Shown in pieces: positions 36,006 to 44,799 of a stretch of 52,837 bases of DNA; within the stretch, counting starts at the first letter, position 1, and each line of letters starts with the position of its first letter. Location of the stretch: the IMG/VR virus record IMGVR_UViG_3300042879_003023, positions 1 to 52,837 of that record; one strand, given 5' to 3'. Position numbers and translations under genes: made by a program. Source of the DNA: a virus. The notes under the pieces were generated by a model that was given only the letters and a program-made list of their open reading frames with translations, was not told the DNA's origin and did no database searches.

Positions 36006-36926
36006 GTGAGTGAAGATAATCTTATAATTGATTTAGTTGAAAACATTTTTGGTGAACCAAAAAGTGTTAATGAATATAGTGGACAAATTTCTGTCGACTG
36101 TCCTGTTTGTTCCTATGAAATAAAAGGATTATCAAAAACAGACGGTAAAGGAAACCTTGAAATAAATTATGTAAGTCACGTTTATAAATGCTGGGCTTGT
36201 GCAGAAACACACGGAACACACGGACATTTAGGTAAATTAATAGAACAGTTCGGATCCAAAAAAGATAAAAAAACTTATAACCTCATCAGACCAGACAAAG
36301 TAGAAAAAAAACAAAAAGAATACAAAAAACTACAACTACCAAAAGAGTATAAAAAGTTTGAAGAAATACACCCCTTACATATACCAAGAAAGGAAGCTTT
36401 TAACTATCTGAAAAAAAGAGGAATTACCCAAGAAATTATAGATAAACACCAAATTGGTCTTTGTGTTGATGGTGAATATGCTGGACGTATCATAGTTCCA
36501 TCTTTTAATAAAAAAGGTGAATTAAATTATTTTGTTGGAAGAAGTTGGAATACAAGATCAAAATTAAAATATAAAAACCCCGAAGCTGCAAAAGATTTTT
36601 TGATCTTTAATGAAAGTTTGATTGATTGGAAAAAAGACATCTATCTTGTTGAAGGTGTTTTTGATAGTTTCTTTTTAGATAATTCAATAGCACTACTTGG
36701 TAAGTATGTTAATGATAACTTATGGGAAATGTTATATACAAAAGCAAAAAAGAATATCATTGTTTGTTTAGATGGTGATGCTTTTGATGATGCAAAAAAC
36801 ATATATGATAAACTAAATGGTGGGACACTCTATAATAGGGTTAAATTGTTAAAACTACCAAAAGATAAAGACGTGTGTGATTTAAGAGGGGAAATAAATG
36901 ATTATTATATAAAAGAAAAAGAATGA
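36006..36926 (+). CDS. DNA primase (zinc-finger + Toprim)
   Basis: This 306-residue primase makes RNA primers at the fork with the helicase encoded at 3022. The N-terminal zinc finger is C32-P-V-C35 ... C62-W-A-C65 followed by His residues. The Toprim core has E216 (LVEGVFDS) and D256-G-D258 (VCLDGDAFDD), which bind Mg2+. Between them the IIVPSFNKKGELNYFVGRSW segment matches the RNA-polymerase domain strand of DnaG. It lacks a C-terminal helicase-binding domain and is shorter than DnaG, like phage primases. The start is GTG at 36006. Its stop overlaps the next ATG (ATGA). Confidence 0.9.
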   Translation: MSEDNLIIDLVENIFGEPKSVNEYSGQISVDCPVCSYEIKGLSKTDGKGNLEINYVSHVYKCWACAETHGTHGHLGKLIEQFGSKKDKKTYNLIRPDKVEKKQKEYKKLQLPKEYKKFEEIHPLHIPRKEAFNYLKKRGITQEIIDKHQIGLCVDGEYAGRIIVPSFNKKGELNYFVGRSWNTRSKLKYKNPEAAKDFLIFNESLIDWKKDIYLVEGVFDSFFLDNSIALLGKYVNDNLWEMLYTKAKKNIIVCLDGDAFDDAKNIYDKLNGGTLYNRVKLLKLPKDKDVCDLRGEINDYYIKEKE

Positions 36927-37780
36927 ATTTAAAAGAAATAGCTGAAAAAATTAGAAGTGTTTTATCTAAAAGAAGGGATGAATTAAATTTATCTTTTGAA
37001 GAAGAAGGGCACGAATATACAATGATGGATGTTGATGGGACCTTAAGAACTGATTTTCCTTCTGTATCAAAAGTAATGAAATTATTCTATGATGAGTTTC
37101 CAACTGAGCAAGCAGCATACAATAAGGCAAAAGGTGACCCATATATTATGCAAACTTTACTTGCAGAATGGGAAGAAGCGGGAAAGACATCAACAAATAT
37201 GGGTAGTAGAGTCCATTATGAACTTGAAATCGAAACTTTAGATAGACATCAGTTGGATAAAGAAGTCAGGGTTCCAATATATGAGTGTGATTTTGAAATG
37301 ATAATGAAAAGTGATCGAATGATAAAGGCGGGAAAAAACTTTTTATCACTTATGGAACAAAGAGGTGCCATTTTAATTGATACTGAGATTGTTTTGGGTG
37401 ATCCTGAATTAGGTTATGTTGGGCAAGGAGATACCTGTTGGATTATTGAAAATAAATCAAAAAACGGATTTGGATTTATAATTACGGATTATAAAACAAA
37501 CAAGAAAAAAAATATGGAAACAAATGATTATACAAAACCTATGCGTAACCCATTTGAATTTCTACCAAATATTGCTCTTGGTCACTATAACACCCAATTG
37601 CCACTCTACGGTAAATTGTTATTAAAAATGTTAAAAGGGTCAGAGTATGAAAATATACCACTATTAGGTTGTATAATAGTCCATTTGACGGATGAACAAG
37701 ATTTTGTTGAACATAGAGTTCCAAAAAATGTTATTGATATCATAATGAAAATGGATATAAAAGCCAAGTTGACAAAATAA
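36923..37780 (+). CDS. PD-(D/E)XK nuclease, RecB/Cas4-like
   Basis: The protein has 285 residues. The nuclease core is visible in order: GSRVHYELE with H98, E155 in the strand LIDTEIVLGD, D170 in GYVGQGDTCW, the D189-x-K191 pair in FIITDYKT, and a following QLPLY motif (Gln/Tyr) in the final helix. This is the RecB-type exonuclease signature. It is translationally coupled to the primase through ATGA, so it probably processes ends or junctions during replication or recombination. It could alternatively take part in host DNA degradation. The exact substrate is not visible. Confidence 0.8.
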   Translation: MNLKEIAEKIRSVLSKRRDELNLSFEEEGHEYTMMDVDGTLRTDFPSVSKVMKLFYDEFPTEQAAYNKAKGDPYIMQTLLAEWEEAGKTSTNMGSRVHYELEIETLDRHQLDKEVRVPIYECDFEMIMKSDRMIKAGKNFLSLMEQRGAILIDTEIVLGDPELGYVGQGDTCWIIENKSKNGFGFIITDYKTNKKKNMETNDYTKPMRNPFEFLPNIALGHYNTQLPLYGKLLLKMLKGSEYENIPLLGCIIVHLTDEQDFVEHRVPKNVIDIIMKMDIKAKLTK

Positions 37781-37802
37781 ATAAAATAAATTATATTATA
37801 CT

Positions 37803-37895
37803 ATGGAACCGAAAATTACTATTGCGTGGTATTACACCACAAGTTGGGACAATAATGGAATTGGAAAAATAAACGTCAATTATATAATAAAATGA
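37803..37895 (+). CDS. 30-residue peptide
   Basis: A short ATG frame (MEPKITIAWYYTTSWDNNGI...) whose TGA overlaps the next gene's ATG (ATGA at 37892), the same coupling used by its neighbours. It is aromatic-rich. The overlap argues that it is translated, perhaps as a leader; function is unknown. Confidence 0.45.
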   Translation: MEPKITIAWYYTTSWDNNGIGKINVNYIIK

Positions 37896-38140
37896 AAATT
37901 AGAATGACAAGATCGTATAGTGTTTGGGAATCTTACGAATCTATTGAAATTAACCCAGAAGATTATCCTGAACTTGAAGGAATGACAGATGAAGAAGTTG
38001 TTGAATACATTAATCAAAATGCTTATGATTTTGAGTTAAAAGACGGAAGTGAAGGAAGTATTGTTGATGAAATTATGTTCGGTAAAGACATTGTTAAAGA
38101 TAAACAAACTGATGACGAAGTTGATTTTTATTTAGATTAA
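37892..38140 (+). CDS. small acidic protein, unknown
   Basis: The protein has 82 residues and is strongly acidic. A beta strand opening (KIRMTRSYSVWESYESIEI) is followed by a DYPELEGMTDEEVVEYIN helix. The size, charge and placement inside an early-type cluster are those of phage accessory proteins that bind host proteins or mimic DNA. No family was recognised. Confidence 0.6.
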   Translation: MKIRMTRSYSVWESYESIEINPEDYPELEGMTDEEVVEYINQNAYDFELKDGSEGSIVDEIMFGKDIVKDKQTDDEVDFYLD

Positions 38141-38144
38141 TATT

Positions 38145-38360
38145 ATGGATGAAATTATTAGACCAAAGATCAATTTAAAAGATCAAGAAACTGTTAAGTG
38201 TGAAAAGTGTAGTTCAGAATTCTTTAAAGAAGTAACCTTACTTAAAAAAATACCAAAACTTTTAACAGGTAGTCCCGAAGATACAATTGTGCCGTTCCCA
38301 ACATATATGTGTAATGATTGTGGTTTTGTGAACGAAGATTTCCAGCTATTTAAAAATTAA
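38145..38360 (+). CDS. zinc-ribbon protein
   Basis: The protein has 71 residues with two Cys pairs, C19-E-K-C22 and C56-N-D-C59, separated by a 33-residue loop with KKIPKLLTGSPEDTIVPFP. This is a classic zinc ribbon, typically a nucleic-acid or protein contact module. It is near the recombination nuclease genes, but its partner is not evident. Confidence 0.7.
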   Translation: MDEIIRPKINLKDQETVKCEKCSSEFFKEVTLLKKIPKLLTGSPEDTIVPFPTYMCNDCGFVNEDFQLFKN

Positions 38361-38363
38361 AAA

Positions 38364-38510
38364 ATGGAAATAGGTAGAATGACAATAAGTGAAGCTTATC
38401 CACATTTGAAGTCAATTGCAAATGTTTATGGGTTAAATTTGAATAGAGTTAAAGAATTTAAATTTGCAAGATTGATGCTTGCAAACTTATATAATAGAGA
38501 ATTATGTTAA
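38364..38510 (+). CDS. 48-residue helical protein
   Basis: The ATG at 38364 opens a 48-codon frame that ends by overlapping the next ATG (38504) by 7 bases. The product (TISEAYPHLKSIANVYGLNLNRVKEFKFARLMLANLYN) looks like two or three helices and could be a small DNA- or protein-binding domain. Its position fills an otherwise empty 140-base gap in a tightly packed cluster, which supports it being a real gene. Confidence 0.6.
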   Translation: MEIGRMTISEAYPHLKSIANVYGLNLNRVKEFKFARLMLANLYNRELC

Positions 38511-38773
38511 CACACAAGGAATTTTATTTTTGGTTGGAAGGGTATCTATATGGAAAGTTGGAAAACAAACATATAGATATTGCACCAATTATTGAAAAGA
38601 TGAATGAAGTTAAAGATGAACCAAAAATTGGAATTGCCGAACCTTATACCATACCAATACCGGTTAACCCTCTTCCAAGAAGAGACGACCCATATAAACC
38701 ACCATATGAAATATATTGTGGAAAAAATAAACAAGACGATAATTCAGATCGTCCACCAAAAAATATAATATGA
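38504..38773 (+). CDS. small protein with FYFWLEGY motif, unknown
   Basis: The protein has 89 residues. The N-terminus (THKEFYFWLEGYLYGKLE) resembles the 'F.yWLqGyfE' opening that I recall from many small phage proteins of unknown function. It is followed by a Pro-rich part (AEPYTIPIPVNPLPRRDDPYKPP) and a charged tail. It overlaps the following gene by 4 bases (ATGA). Confidence 0.6.
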   Translation: MLTHKEFYFWLEGYLYGKLENKHIDIAPIIEKMNEVKDEPKIGIAEPYTIPIPVNPLPRRDDPYKPPYEIYCGKNKQDDNSDRPPKNII

Positions 38774-39534
38774 AATTAAAAGAATTTTTAGAAGTCGCCT
38801 TATTAGGTAAAGAGGATAACCCAAATCTAACTAATGGAACATTTGTTGATGAAACTTGTCTTTATGGTAATGAATTGGATAAATATAAAAAAATCATTAA
38901 AGAATGTGATGAATTTACTAAATGTGATTCGTTAGAGATTTTATCTATGCCGTTAGTTAAAGGTAAAAAAGATAAAATTTATACTGCTGAAACTATTAAA
39001 TTATCCGATTTAATGGAATTTAAGGGTAAATGTTATTTATTATCATTGGCCTTAACACCTGAAATGTATGACCCGAATCAATTACTTAAACCTGTTAAAA
39101 ATGGAGCTGCCATGGGGCCAACAATTTATGACCCATCAACATTTGAACCAAGAAAACACATTTTATTAACTTGGTCACCTGAAATGGCTCAAGATTTGTC
39201 AGGAACTAATGATGAAGTAACATTGAAAAATAACATTCACAAGTTATTAGATGACGTATTGGACAATCCTGATGAATACAAAACTAAAGGTACGAGATAT
39301 GTTTTGGTTAGAGGTTTGTTTGAAGTTATTGAAAGAGGTGATGTCACCGAAGTAAAAGAGTATGATATTGATTTAAAAAAGAATGAATCAGATGCTAATG
39401 AAACAAAAGAAAGGTTTGATAATATTTTGAAAAAAAATAAGGAACTTGAAGATAAAATGGCCGCTGAAGAAAACTACCAAAATAAAATAAAAAAACTTAT
39501 TAAACTTAAAAAAGAAAGTAATAATGGTAAATAA
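38770..39534 (+). CDS. unknown protein upstream of gp47 gene
   Basis: The protein has 254 residues. A mixed alpha/beta domain (about 1-185) includes KDKIYTAETIKLSDLMEFKGKC and EPRKHILLTWSPEMAQDL. It ends in a highly charged coiled coil (about 205-254, ETKERFDNILKKNKELEDKMA...). It overlaps the gp47 gene by 11 bases. The coiled coil and context suggest it may bind the gp46/gp47 complex, but no family was recognised. Confidence 0.6.
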   Translation: MKLKEFLEVALLGKEDNPNLTNGTFVDETCLYGNELDKYKKIIKECDEFTKCDSLEILSMPLVKGKKDKIYTAETIKLSDLMEFKGKCYLLSLALTPEMYDPNQLLKPVKNGAAMGPTIYDPSTFEPRKHILLTWSPEMAQDLSGTNDEVTLKNNIHKLLDDVLDNPDEYKTKGTRYVLVRGLFEVIERGDVTEVKEYDIDLKKNESDANETKERFDNILKKNKELEDKMAAEENYQNKIKKLIKLKKESNNGK

Positions 39535-40303
39535 GTTAGTACACTTCTCTGATTTACACATACGTCTTTTTAAGGATCACGATCTTTATAGATCAATACT
39601 TGAGGATGCTTTAAACCAGTGGAGAGAATTGGGTCCTGATAGAATTGTATTTACAGGAGACCTTGTACATTCAAAAAATCAGATGACACCGGAACTTATT
39701 GAAATGGTTAGTTGGTTATTATTAGAATGTTCAAAAATTGCAAAAACTATCATTATTCCTGGAAATCACGATTTTTTAACCAATAATACAGAAAGATTAG
39801 ATGCCTTAACACCTGTTATAAATTCATTAGATAATGAAAATATTGTCTATTATAAAGATAGAGGAGTATATGAAGATCAAAATATTAGTTGGTGTGTTTA
39901 CTCACAGTATCAAGGGAACATTCCGCCAGATCTAAATGATGCTACCGGAATTAAAATTGGATTATTTCATGGACCAATATCGGGATTAAAAACTGATCTT
40001 GGATTTGAATTTGGTGAAGAAGCTTACGAAATTGAAAAGTTTGATGGACTTGATATTGTATTATGTGGGGATATTCATAAAAGATCCGAATTTCAAATAA
40101 AAGGAGGTAAAGGATATATGATCGGATCAACAATTCAAAATAACATTGGTGAAAATATAAGAAATCACGGATTTGGTATCTATGACGTTGAAACCAAAAA
40201 ATACGATTATGTCGATCTATTTAACCCAAAACCTTTTTTAAAGTTCAAACTAAACTCCTTTGAAGATATTGAAAATGGAACTGAACTACTCCAAAATTTT
40301 TAA
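39524..40303 (+). CDS. 47: recombination nuclease subunit gp47 / SbcD-like
   Basis: This 259-residue calcineurin-type phosphoesterase would resect DNA ends together with the ATPase encoded at 41718. All metal motifs are present: D10-L-H12 (HFSDLHIRL), G45-D46 (TGDLVHS), G80-N-H-D83 (PGNHDFL), H149 (LFHGPISG) and G182-D-I-H185. It is shorter than T4 gp47 (339), lacking most of the C-terminal capping and helix-loop-helix region, so binding to gp46 may need another protein, possibly the coiled-coil product of the next gene. Confidence 0.88.
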   Translation: MVNKLVHFSDLHIRLFKDHDLYRSILEDALNQWRELGPDRIVFTGDLVHSKNQMTPELIEMVSWLLLECSKIAKTIIIPGNHDFLTNNTERLDALTPVINSLDNENIVYYKDRGVYEDQNISWCVYSQYQGNIPPDLNDATGIKIGLFHGPISGLKTDLGFEFGEEAYEIEKFDGLDIVLCGDIHKRSEFQIKGGKGYMIGSTIQNNIGENIRNHGFGIYDVETKKYDYVDLFNPKPFLKFKLNSFEDIENGTELLQNF

Positions 40304-41087
40304 TAGGGAAACCCTTTTATCAATTGAAACATATTGTAAGGTCAACGATATTAAAGATATTGATGATTTTATCTACCGATGTGTTAAACAAGGGTTTGAT
40401 ATCAAAAAGTATGGGTTATTAGGAAATTCACTTAATGATGGTGAAAAACACTTAAAAATAGACGGTATCGAAGAAAAATGGGTGGAAAAGGAGGTAATTG
40501 TTGAAAAACGAGTGGAAATACCAGTTGAAGTAATCAAGGAAATTGAAAAAATTGTTGAAGTACCTGTTGAAGTGATTAAAGAAGTTATTGTCGAAAAGGA
40601 AATAATTAAAGAAGTACCGGTAGAAAAAATAGTAACAAATGAAATTATTAAAGAAGTTCCGGTAGAAAAAGTTGTCACAAAAATTGAATATATTAGTGAC
40701 AAGACAAGTGAAAATGAATTAATATCTAAATTAGACGAAATAACAAAAGATTACGAGCAAAAAATTTTCAATTTAAACGAAGATTTAGAGGAAGAAAGAC
40801 AATTAATTTCCACTAAAACAACAGAAATGGAAAATTTTTTCCAGGATGAAATGTCTAAAAAAGATACTGAATTAGACGAACTTAGACATAATTTAGACAT
40901 TAAGTTAGACGATACGCAAACAAAAATGCTTCAAGACACAATTCAAAATTTAAATGGTGAAATAAGGGAATTAAAAAATAAAATTAAAGATTTAGAAAAA
41001 CAATTGTTAGATCAACCAAAACAACTTGGCAATATTCCCGCCAAGTTCCACGGTAGTTCTAACCTAAACGATGGATTATATAGATAA
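40275..41087 (+). CDS. coiled-coil protein between gp47 and gp46 genes
   Basis: The protein has 270 residues from ATG 40275, overlapping the gp47 gene by 29 bases. Residues about 75-145 are a string of near-repeats of the type EVPVEVIKEV and EKIVxxEIIKEVPVEK, a Val/Glu/Lys heptad-like pattern. A long coiled coil follows (about 150-255). The N-terminal 60 residues (NYSKIFNRETLLSIETYC ... DDFIYRCVKQGFDIKKYGLL) look like a small folded domain. Lying between the two nuclease-subunit genes, it could be a structural partner or scaffold. I do not know a family. Confidence 0.65.
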   Translation: MELNYSKIFNRETLLSIETYCKVNDIKDIDDFIYRCVKQGFDIKKYGLLGNSLNDGEKHLKIDGIEEKWVEKEVIVEKRVEIPVEVIKEIEKIVEVPVEVIKEVIVEKEIIKEVPVEKIVTNEIIKEVPVEKVVTKIEYISDKTSENELISKLDEITKDYEQKIFNLNEDLEEERQLISTKTTEMENFFQDEMSKKDTELDELRHNLDIKLDDTQTKMLQDTIQNLNGEIRELKNKIKDLEKQLLDQPKQLGNIPAKFHGSSNLNDGLYR

Positions 41088-41089
41088 CT

Positions 41090-41434
41090 ATGAATTTACT
41101 AATTTGGGCTATTGTTGCCTACGGAATGACAAACATATTGGTTTATGGATCAATATTTAACAACTTAAGAAATAAAATACACAGATGGGGGGAAAACAAA
41201 GGATTACTTAGTGGACTTGGATTGTTTCTGTCAGGACTAATATCTTGTGTATTATGTACATCAACTTGGGTTGGGTTTTTCTTATCACTTGCATATTTTT
41301 CACCAAATAACGAAATTGTTGGACTTAATAAATTTTTAAGCGTATTTTTTGATGGTATGTTGTCTGCAGGATTTGTGTGGGGAATAAATGCAATCATTGA
41401 ATGGTTTGAAGAAAATAGACCAAGTAATAAATAA
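41090..41434 (+). CDS. three-span membrane protein, possibly DUF1360-like
   Basis: The protein has 114 residues. Hydrophobic segments lie at about 1-22, 43-68 and 85-104, with a basic loop (NNLRNKIHRWGENKG) after the first. The motif LISCVLCTSTWVGFFLSL (C-x2-C-x3-WxG) resembles what I remember of the DUF1360 family of small phage and sporulation membrane proteins. Its placement among recombination genes is odd. A holin role is conceivable, but the lysis-like genes are 7 kb away. Confidence 0.6.
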   Translation: MNLLIWAIVAYGMTNILVYGSIFNNLRNKIHRWGENKGLLSGLGLFLSGLISCVLCTSTWVGFFLSLAYFSPNNEIVGLNKFLSVFFDGMLSAGFVWGINAIIEWFEENRPSNK

Positions 41435-41446
41435 AACAAAAATAAG

Positions 41447-41698
41447 ATGGGAAAAGCAAAAAAAGAACACAGAAAAAAGGTAGCAAAAAGAAATGCTAAT
41501 TTGAAACAACAAGAAAAAAGAGTTCAGAAACTATGGCAAGAATCATTTGAAGAACAAATGAATGTTATGCGTGAAAAATTTGCAGCAATGTCAGGTGATA
41601 CGATGTCAGGACTAACAGGATTATTAGAAGATGAAGAAATTACCCAAGAAGAAACATTACAGGAAGGATCCGAATCAACTGAACCTGTTCAAGATTAA
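41447..41698 (+). CDS. small basic/acidic two-part protein, unknown
   Basis: The protein has 83 residues. The N-terminal half is strongly basic and helical (GKAKKEHRKKVAKRNANLKQQ), the C-terminal half acidic (LEDEEITQEETLQEGSES). Such charge-split proteins often bind nucleic acid or fold onto a partner. It lies directly before the gp46 gene. No family was recognised. Confidence 0.5.
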   Translation: MGKAKKEHRKKVAKRNANLKQQEKRVQKLWQESFEEQMNVMREKFAAMSGDTMSGLTGLLEDEEITQEETLQEGSESTEPVQD

Positions 41699-41717
41699 TA
41701 AACCATTTAATTATACT

Positions 41718-44054
41718 ATGAAGCCAAAAAACGTAGATTTTTCTAAGTTTGAAAACCCAACAATTCAAGTAATGTGGGAAGATTATGCTGAAAATTTCAC
41801 AACCGATAAGATAAAAAGTGTTAAACACTATTTTCAAAAAAAGTATAATACAACAAATGTAAATGTACTTACAAAGGTTAGAAATGTTCAAGAAGAAACA
41901 GAACAAACCGTTGATGTTTCAATGAACATTATGGACACAAACTATCAGGTTGATCTTTTAAAACAATACTTGAAATCTAAAAACTACGAAGATTATACTG
42001 ATAAGATCATTTCACATAATAATGTGATTGAAAATAAAATGAAAGAAACAGAAACAGAAGTTTCAGTTTTTAAAAAATGGTATATCAAAAATATTGAGTT
42101 CTCAAACTTTTTATCCTACGGAGAAAATCAAAGGTTGGATTTTGACAAATGTAGTGGGATTACCGTTATTGAGTCAAATCCACCTAATTTTGGTGGAAAA
42201 ACAGTATTGTCCGTTGACTTACTTTTGTTTTTATTTTTCAACGAAACAACAAAGACCACAAAGGCGGAAGAAATCTTTAATAGGTTTACAGATAAAGATA
42301 ATGTATCGGTAAAAGGTGAAATTGTAATTGATGGGGAAGAATACATCATTGTTAGAAACATTGAACGCAAACTGTCAAAGAAAAATGAATGGAATGTAAA
42401 AACAGAACTTGATTTTTTTAAAAAACTTGCTGATGGATCACTTCAAAACTTTACTGGCGAACAAAGAAGGGAAACTGAAAATTTCATTAAACAATCTATT
42501 GGAACAAAAGATGATTTTTTAATGACAATTCTTACAACCGCAACAAACCTTGAAGAATTAATTGAATCTAAACCAACGGCAAGAGGTCAGGTCCTATCAA
42601 GATTTATGGGATTAGAGTTTTTAAAAAGAAAAGAAGAAATTGCAAAATCAGTTTATTCTGAATTTTCAAAATCTATGATTTCAAACATATATAATACTGA
42701 ACAACTTAAAACCGACAACGAAGATTCTGAATCAAAAATTGATACACATAAAACGAGTATTACAACACTTCAAACAAAACTATCTGAAGTTGAAGATAAT
42801 ATTGTTAAAGGTAAAACGTATCGTGATGATATGTTAAAAAAGAAACATAGTGATATTAATGTTGAACTTAGTAGATTAAACCCAAGTAATGTTAAGTTAG
42901 AAATTGAAGGGTATCAAATTCAAGTTGAAGACAACACAAAAAAGATGAATGAATTAAATGTTGTTGAACCGTCTGAGTTTTATAAAGAAGATGAACACGA
43001 TAAGGTTAAAGACCAATACAACAATTTAAATAAAGAATTGATTCAACTTGAAACAAAGATTGAAGACATTGAAAAATTAAAGAGTTCAGTTGAAGGTGGA
43101 ATTAAATGCGAACATTGTGGGATTGAGTTAATGAATGCGGCAATTACAAACGCCAAAATTGCAAAACTTGATGGTTATATCATGCAAAAAGACCAAATTT
43201 ATGTCACAATGCAGGTTTTAACAGGCATAGAACAAACATTTGTAAGGTTAAAAAAAGAATTTGATGAGTATGAAAAAAATAAACTTATCAGAGAAAAATA
43301 TGATGTTAGTATTGAAAGTTTGAATCTTAAAATATCAAATCTTGAAAATAAATTAACTGAATATGATAAGTTGCAAGATAAGATAAAAGAAAATGAACAT
43401 ATTGATACAATGTTGATTAAGGCTGATTTAAGAATAGAAGAACTTGAAAGACAAAAAACACAAGTTAATAGTGATATTACATCTGCAAATTATCAAATAA
43501 CAACATTACAGGATAAAATAAAAGAAAATCTTAAAACAATTGTAAAAATACAAGAAGAACAAGAAAAAGAAAAAATCCATAAAATATACTTGGAAGCTTA
43601 CGGAAAAAATGGTATTTCTAAAATCATTATGAAAACAATGATGCCATTAATAAACTCCGAACTTCAAAGATTGATGGAAGATTCTTGTTATTTTAAATTA
43701 GAAATAAGAATCAACGATAAAAATGAAGTTGAATTTATTATGGTTGATAATGGGACGGGTATTGAAAAACTAATGACATCAGGATCTGGTTATGAAAGAA
43801 CAATTGCGTCTTTAGCTTTAAGATCTGTACTCAGTAAGATTTGTTCATTACCAAAACCAAATGTGATTGTATTTGATGAGGTGTTTGGTAAAATAAGTAA
43901 TGATAACTTGGAAATGGTATCTGAATTCTTTGTTAAAATTAAAGAATACTTTGAAAAGATCTTTTTGATAACACACAACCCAATGGTTAATCAGTGGGCC
44001 GACACCATAGTTAAGATCAAAAAAGATGATAATATTTCAAAAGTTTATCAGTAA
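41718..44054 (+). CDS. 46: recombination nuclease ATPase gp46 / SbcC-Rad50-like
   Basis: The protein has 778 residues from ATG 41718; upstream in-frame codons would overlap the preceding gene. It is an SMC-type ATPase pairing with gp47. The ATPase N-lobe begins near 115 (WYIKNIEFSNFLSYGENQRLDF). The P-loop region is NPPNFGGKT at 154-162. Long coiled coils flank a zinc hook C464-E-H-C467. The C-lobe has the signature region TSGSGYERTIASLALRS and Walker B ending in D720-E721. About 110 residues precede the ATPase fold, which T4 gp46 (560) lacks. The P-loop has Asn or Ser where the first Gly of GxxxxGK(S/T) is usual. Confidence 0.9.
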   Translation: MKPKNVDFSKFENPTIQVMWEDYAENFTTDKIKSVKHYFQKKYNTTNVNVLTKVRNVQEETEQTVDVSMNIMDTNYQVDLLKQYLKSKNYEDYTDKIISHNNVIENKMKETETEVSVFKKWYIKNIEFSNFLSYGENQRLDFDKCSGITVIESNPPNFGGKTVLSVDLLLFLFFNETTKTTKAEEIFNRFTDKDNVSVKGEIVIDGEEYIIVRNIERKLSKKNEWNVKTELDFFKKLADGSLQNFTGEQRRETENFIKQSIGTKDDFLMTILTTATNLEELIESKPTARGQVLSRFMGLEFLKRKEEIAKSVYSEFSKSMISNIYNTEQLKTDNEDSESKIDTHKTSITTLQTKLSEVEDNIVKGKTYRDDMLKKKHSDINVELSRLNPSNVKLEIEGYQIQVEDNTKKMNELNVVEPSEFYKEDEHDKVKDQYNNLNKELIQLETKIEDIEKLKSSVEGGIKCEHCGIELMNAAITNAKIAKLDGYIMQKDQIYVTMQVLTGIEQTFVRLKKEFDEYEKNKLIREKYDVSIESLNLKISNLENKLTEYDKLQDKIKENEHIDTMLIKADLRIEELERQKTQVNSDITSANYQITTLQDKIKENLKTIVKIQEEQEKEKIHKIYLEAYGKNGISKIIMKTMMPLINSELQRLMEDSCYFKLEIRINDKNEVEFIMVDNGTGIEKLMTSGSGYERTIASLALRSVLSKICSLPKPNVIVFDEVFGKISNDNLEMVSEFFVKIKEYFEKIFLITHNPMVNQWADTIVKIKKDDNISKVYQ

Positions 44055-44088
44055 TTGATTTTTTAATGATTTTTATTATATTTTAAAT

Positions 44089-44766
44089 ATGTTTTACTAT
44101 TACGGAAGAAAAGAAAAAATATTTAGTTACTACCCAAAACCTAAATATGACACAATTATAGAACCATTTGCTGGGTCTGCAGCATATTCGATGAACTACT
44201 ATGAAAGAAATGTTATATTAATTGAAAAAGATAAAAAAATAGCAGACCTTTGGCAATATCTAATAAATGTTTCTCCCGATGAAATTTTATCATTACCGAT
44301 ATTAAATAAAGGTGAATCGTTAAATGAAGAAAAATATAACTATTTAAATAATAATCAAAAAACCTTAATTGGTTTTTTCTTAAATCCTGGTTCTGCACAA
44401 CCAAAAAAATCACCAGCTAAATTTTGTGCTTGGAATGAAAAAAATAGATTAAAACTTTCTAATGATGTTTTAAAGGTAAAACATTGGCAAATTATTAATG
44501 GTGATTATACTGAAGCTGATAATATTGACGCAACTTGGTTTATTGATCCACCTTACCAAGGAAATGGTGGTAAATACTATAAACACGGAAATAAAGATTT
44601 TGATTACGAATCTTTAAAAGATTGGGCATTACTTAGAAATGGTCAAGTTATTGTTTGTGAAAATTCAGAAGCCAATTGGATGGATTTTAAACCATTAGTT
44701 CAAATCCAAGGACAAAAACACAAAACAACTGAAGTAATTTTTTATCAAGATACCGTAACGGTTTAA
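44089..44766 (+). CDS. Dam-like adenine-N6 DNA methyltransferase (D12 class)
   Basis: The protein has 225 residues. The SAM-binding motif I is IIEPFAGSAAYS (24-34) and catalytic motif IV is DPPY at 153-156 (FIDPPYQGNG). N-terminal YYGRKEKIFSYYPKP resembles the 'GgK..l...i...~P' start of Dam proteins. Motif order (FAG before DPPY) is that of the alpha/D12 class, which methylates adenine-N6. The target-recognition region between the motifs is short. It could protect phage DNA from host restriction or be the methylase half of a system with the next gene. Confidence 0.85.
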   Translation: MFYYYGRKEKIFSYYPKPKYDTIIEPFAGSAAYSMNYYERNVILIEKDKKIADLWQYLINVSPDEILSLPILNKGESLNEEKYNYLNNNQKTLIGFFLNPGSAQPKKSPAKFCAWNEKNRLKLSNDVLKVKHWQIINGDYTEADNIDATWFIDPPYQGNGGKYYKHGNKDFDYESLKDWALLRNGQVIVCENSEANWMDFKPLVQIQGQKHKTTEVIFYQDTVTV

Positions 44767-44776
44767 AAAAATTGTT

Positions 44777-44784
44777 TATATTTG
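44777..44784 (+). promoter_or_regulatory. TATATTTG, host -7-like element
   Basis: TATATTTG matches the Bacteroidota -7 consensus TAnnTTTG and lies 15 bases before the ATG at 44800. No TTG-type -33 element is found 19 bases upstream, so it would be weak or need another factor. Confidence 0.3.
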
Positions 44785-44799
44785 TAAAAAAATAACATT

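Noticed and set aside
36923-37780. CRISPR-associated Cas4
   Set aside because: The RecB-type core is there, but the iron-sulfur Cys cluster of Cas4 is missing and the gene is coupled to the primase.
40373-40702. 109-codon minus-strand frame with Thr/Ser/Ile repeats
   Set aside because: It is the reverse reading of the Glu/Val/Lys repeat in the coiled-coil gene; the repetitive DNA keeps it open.
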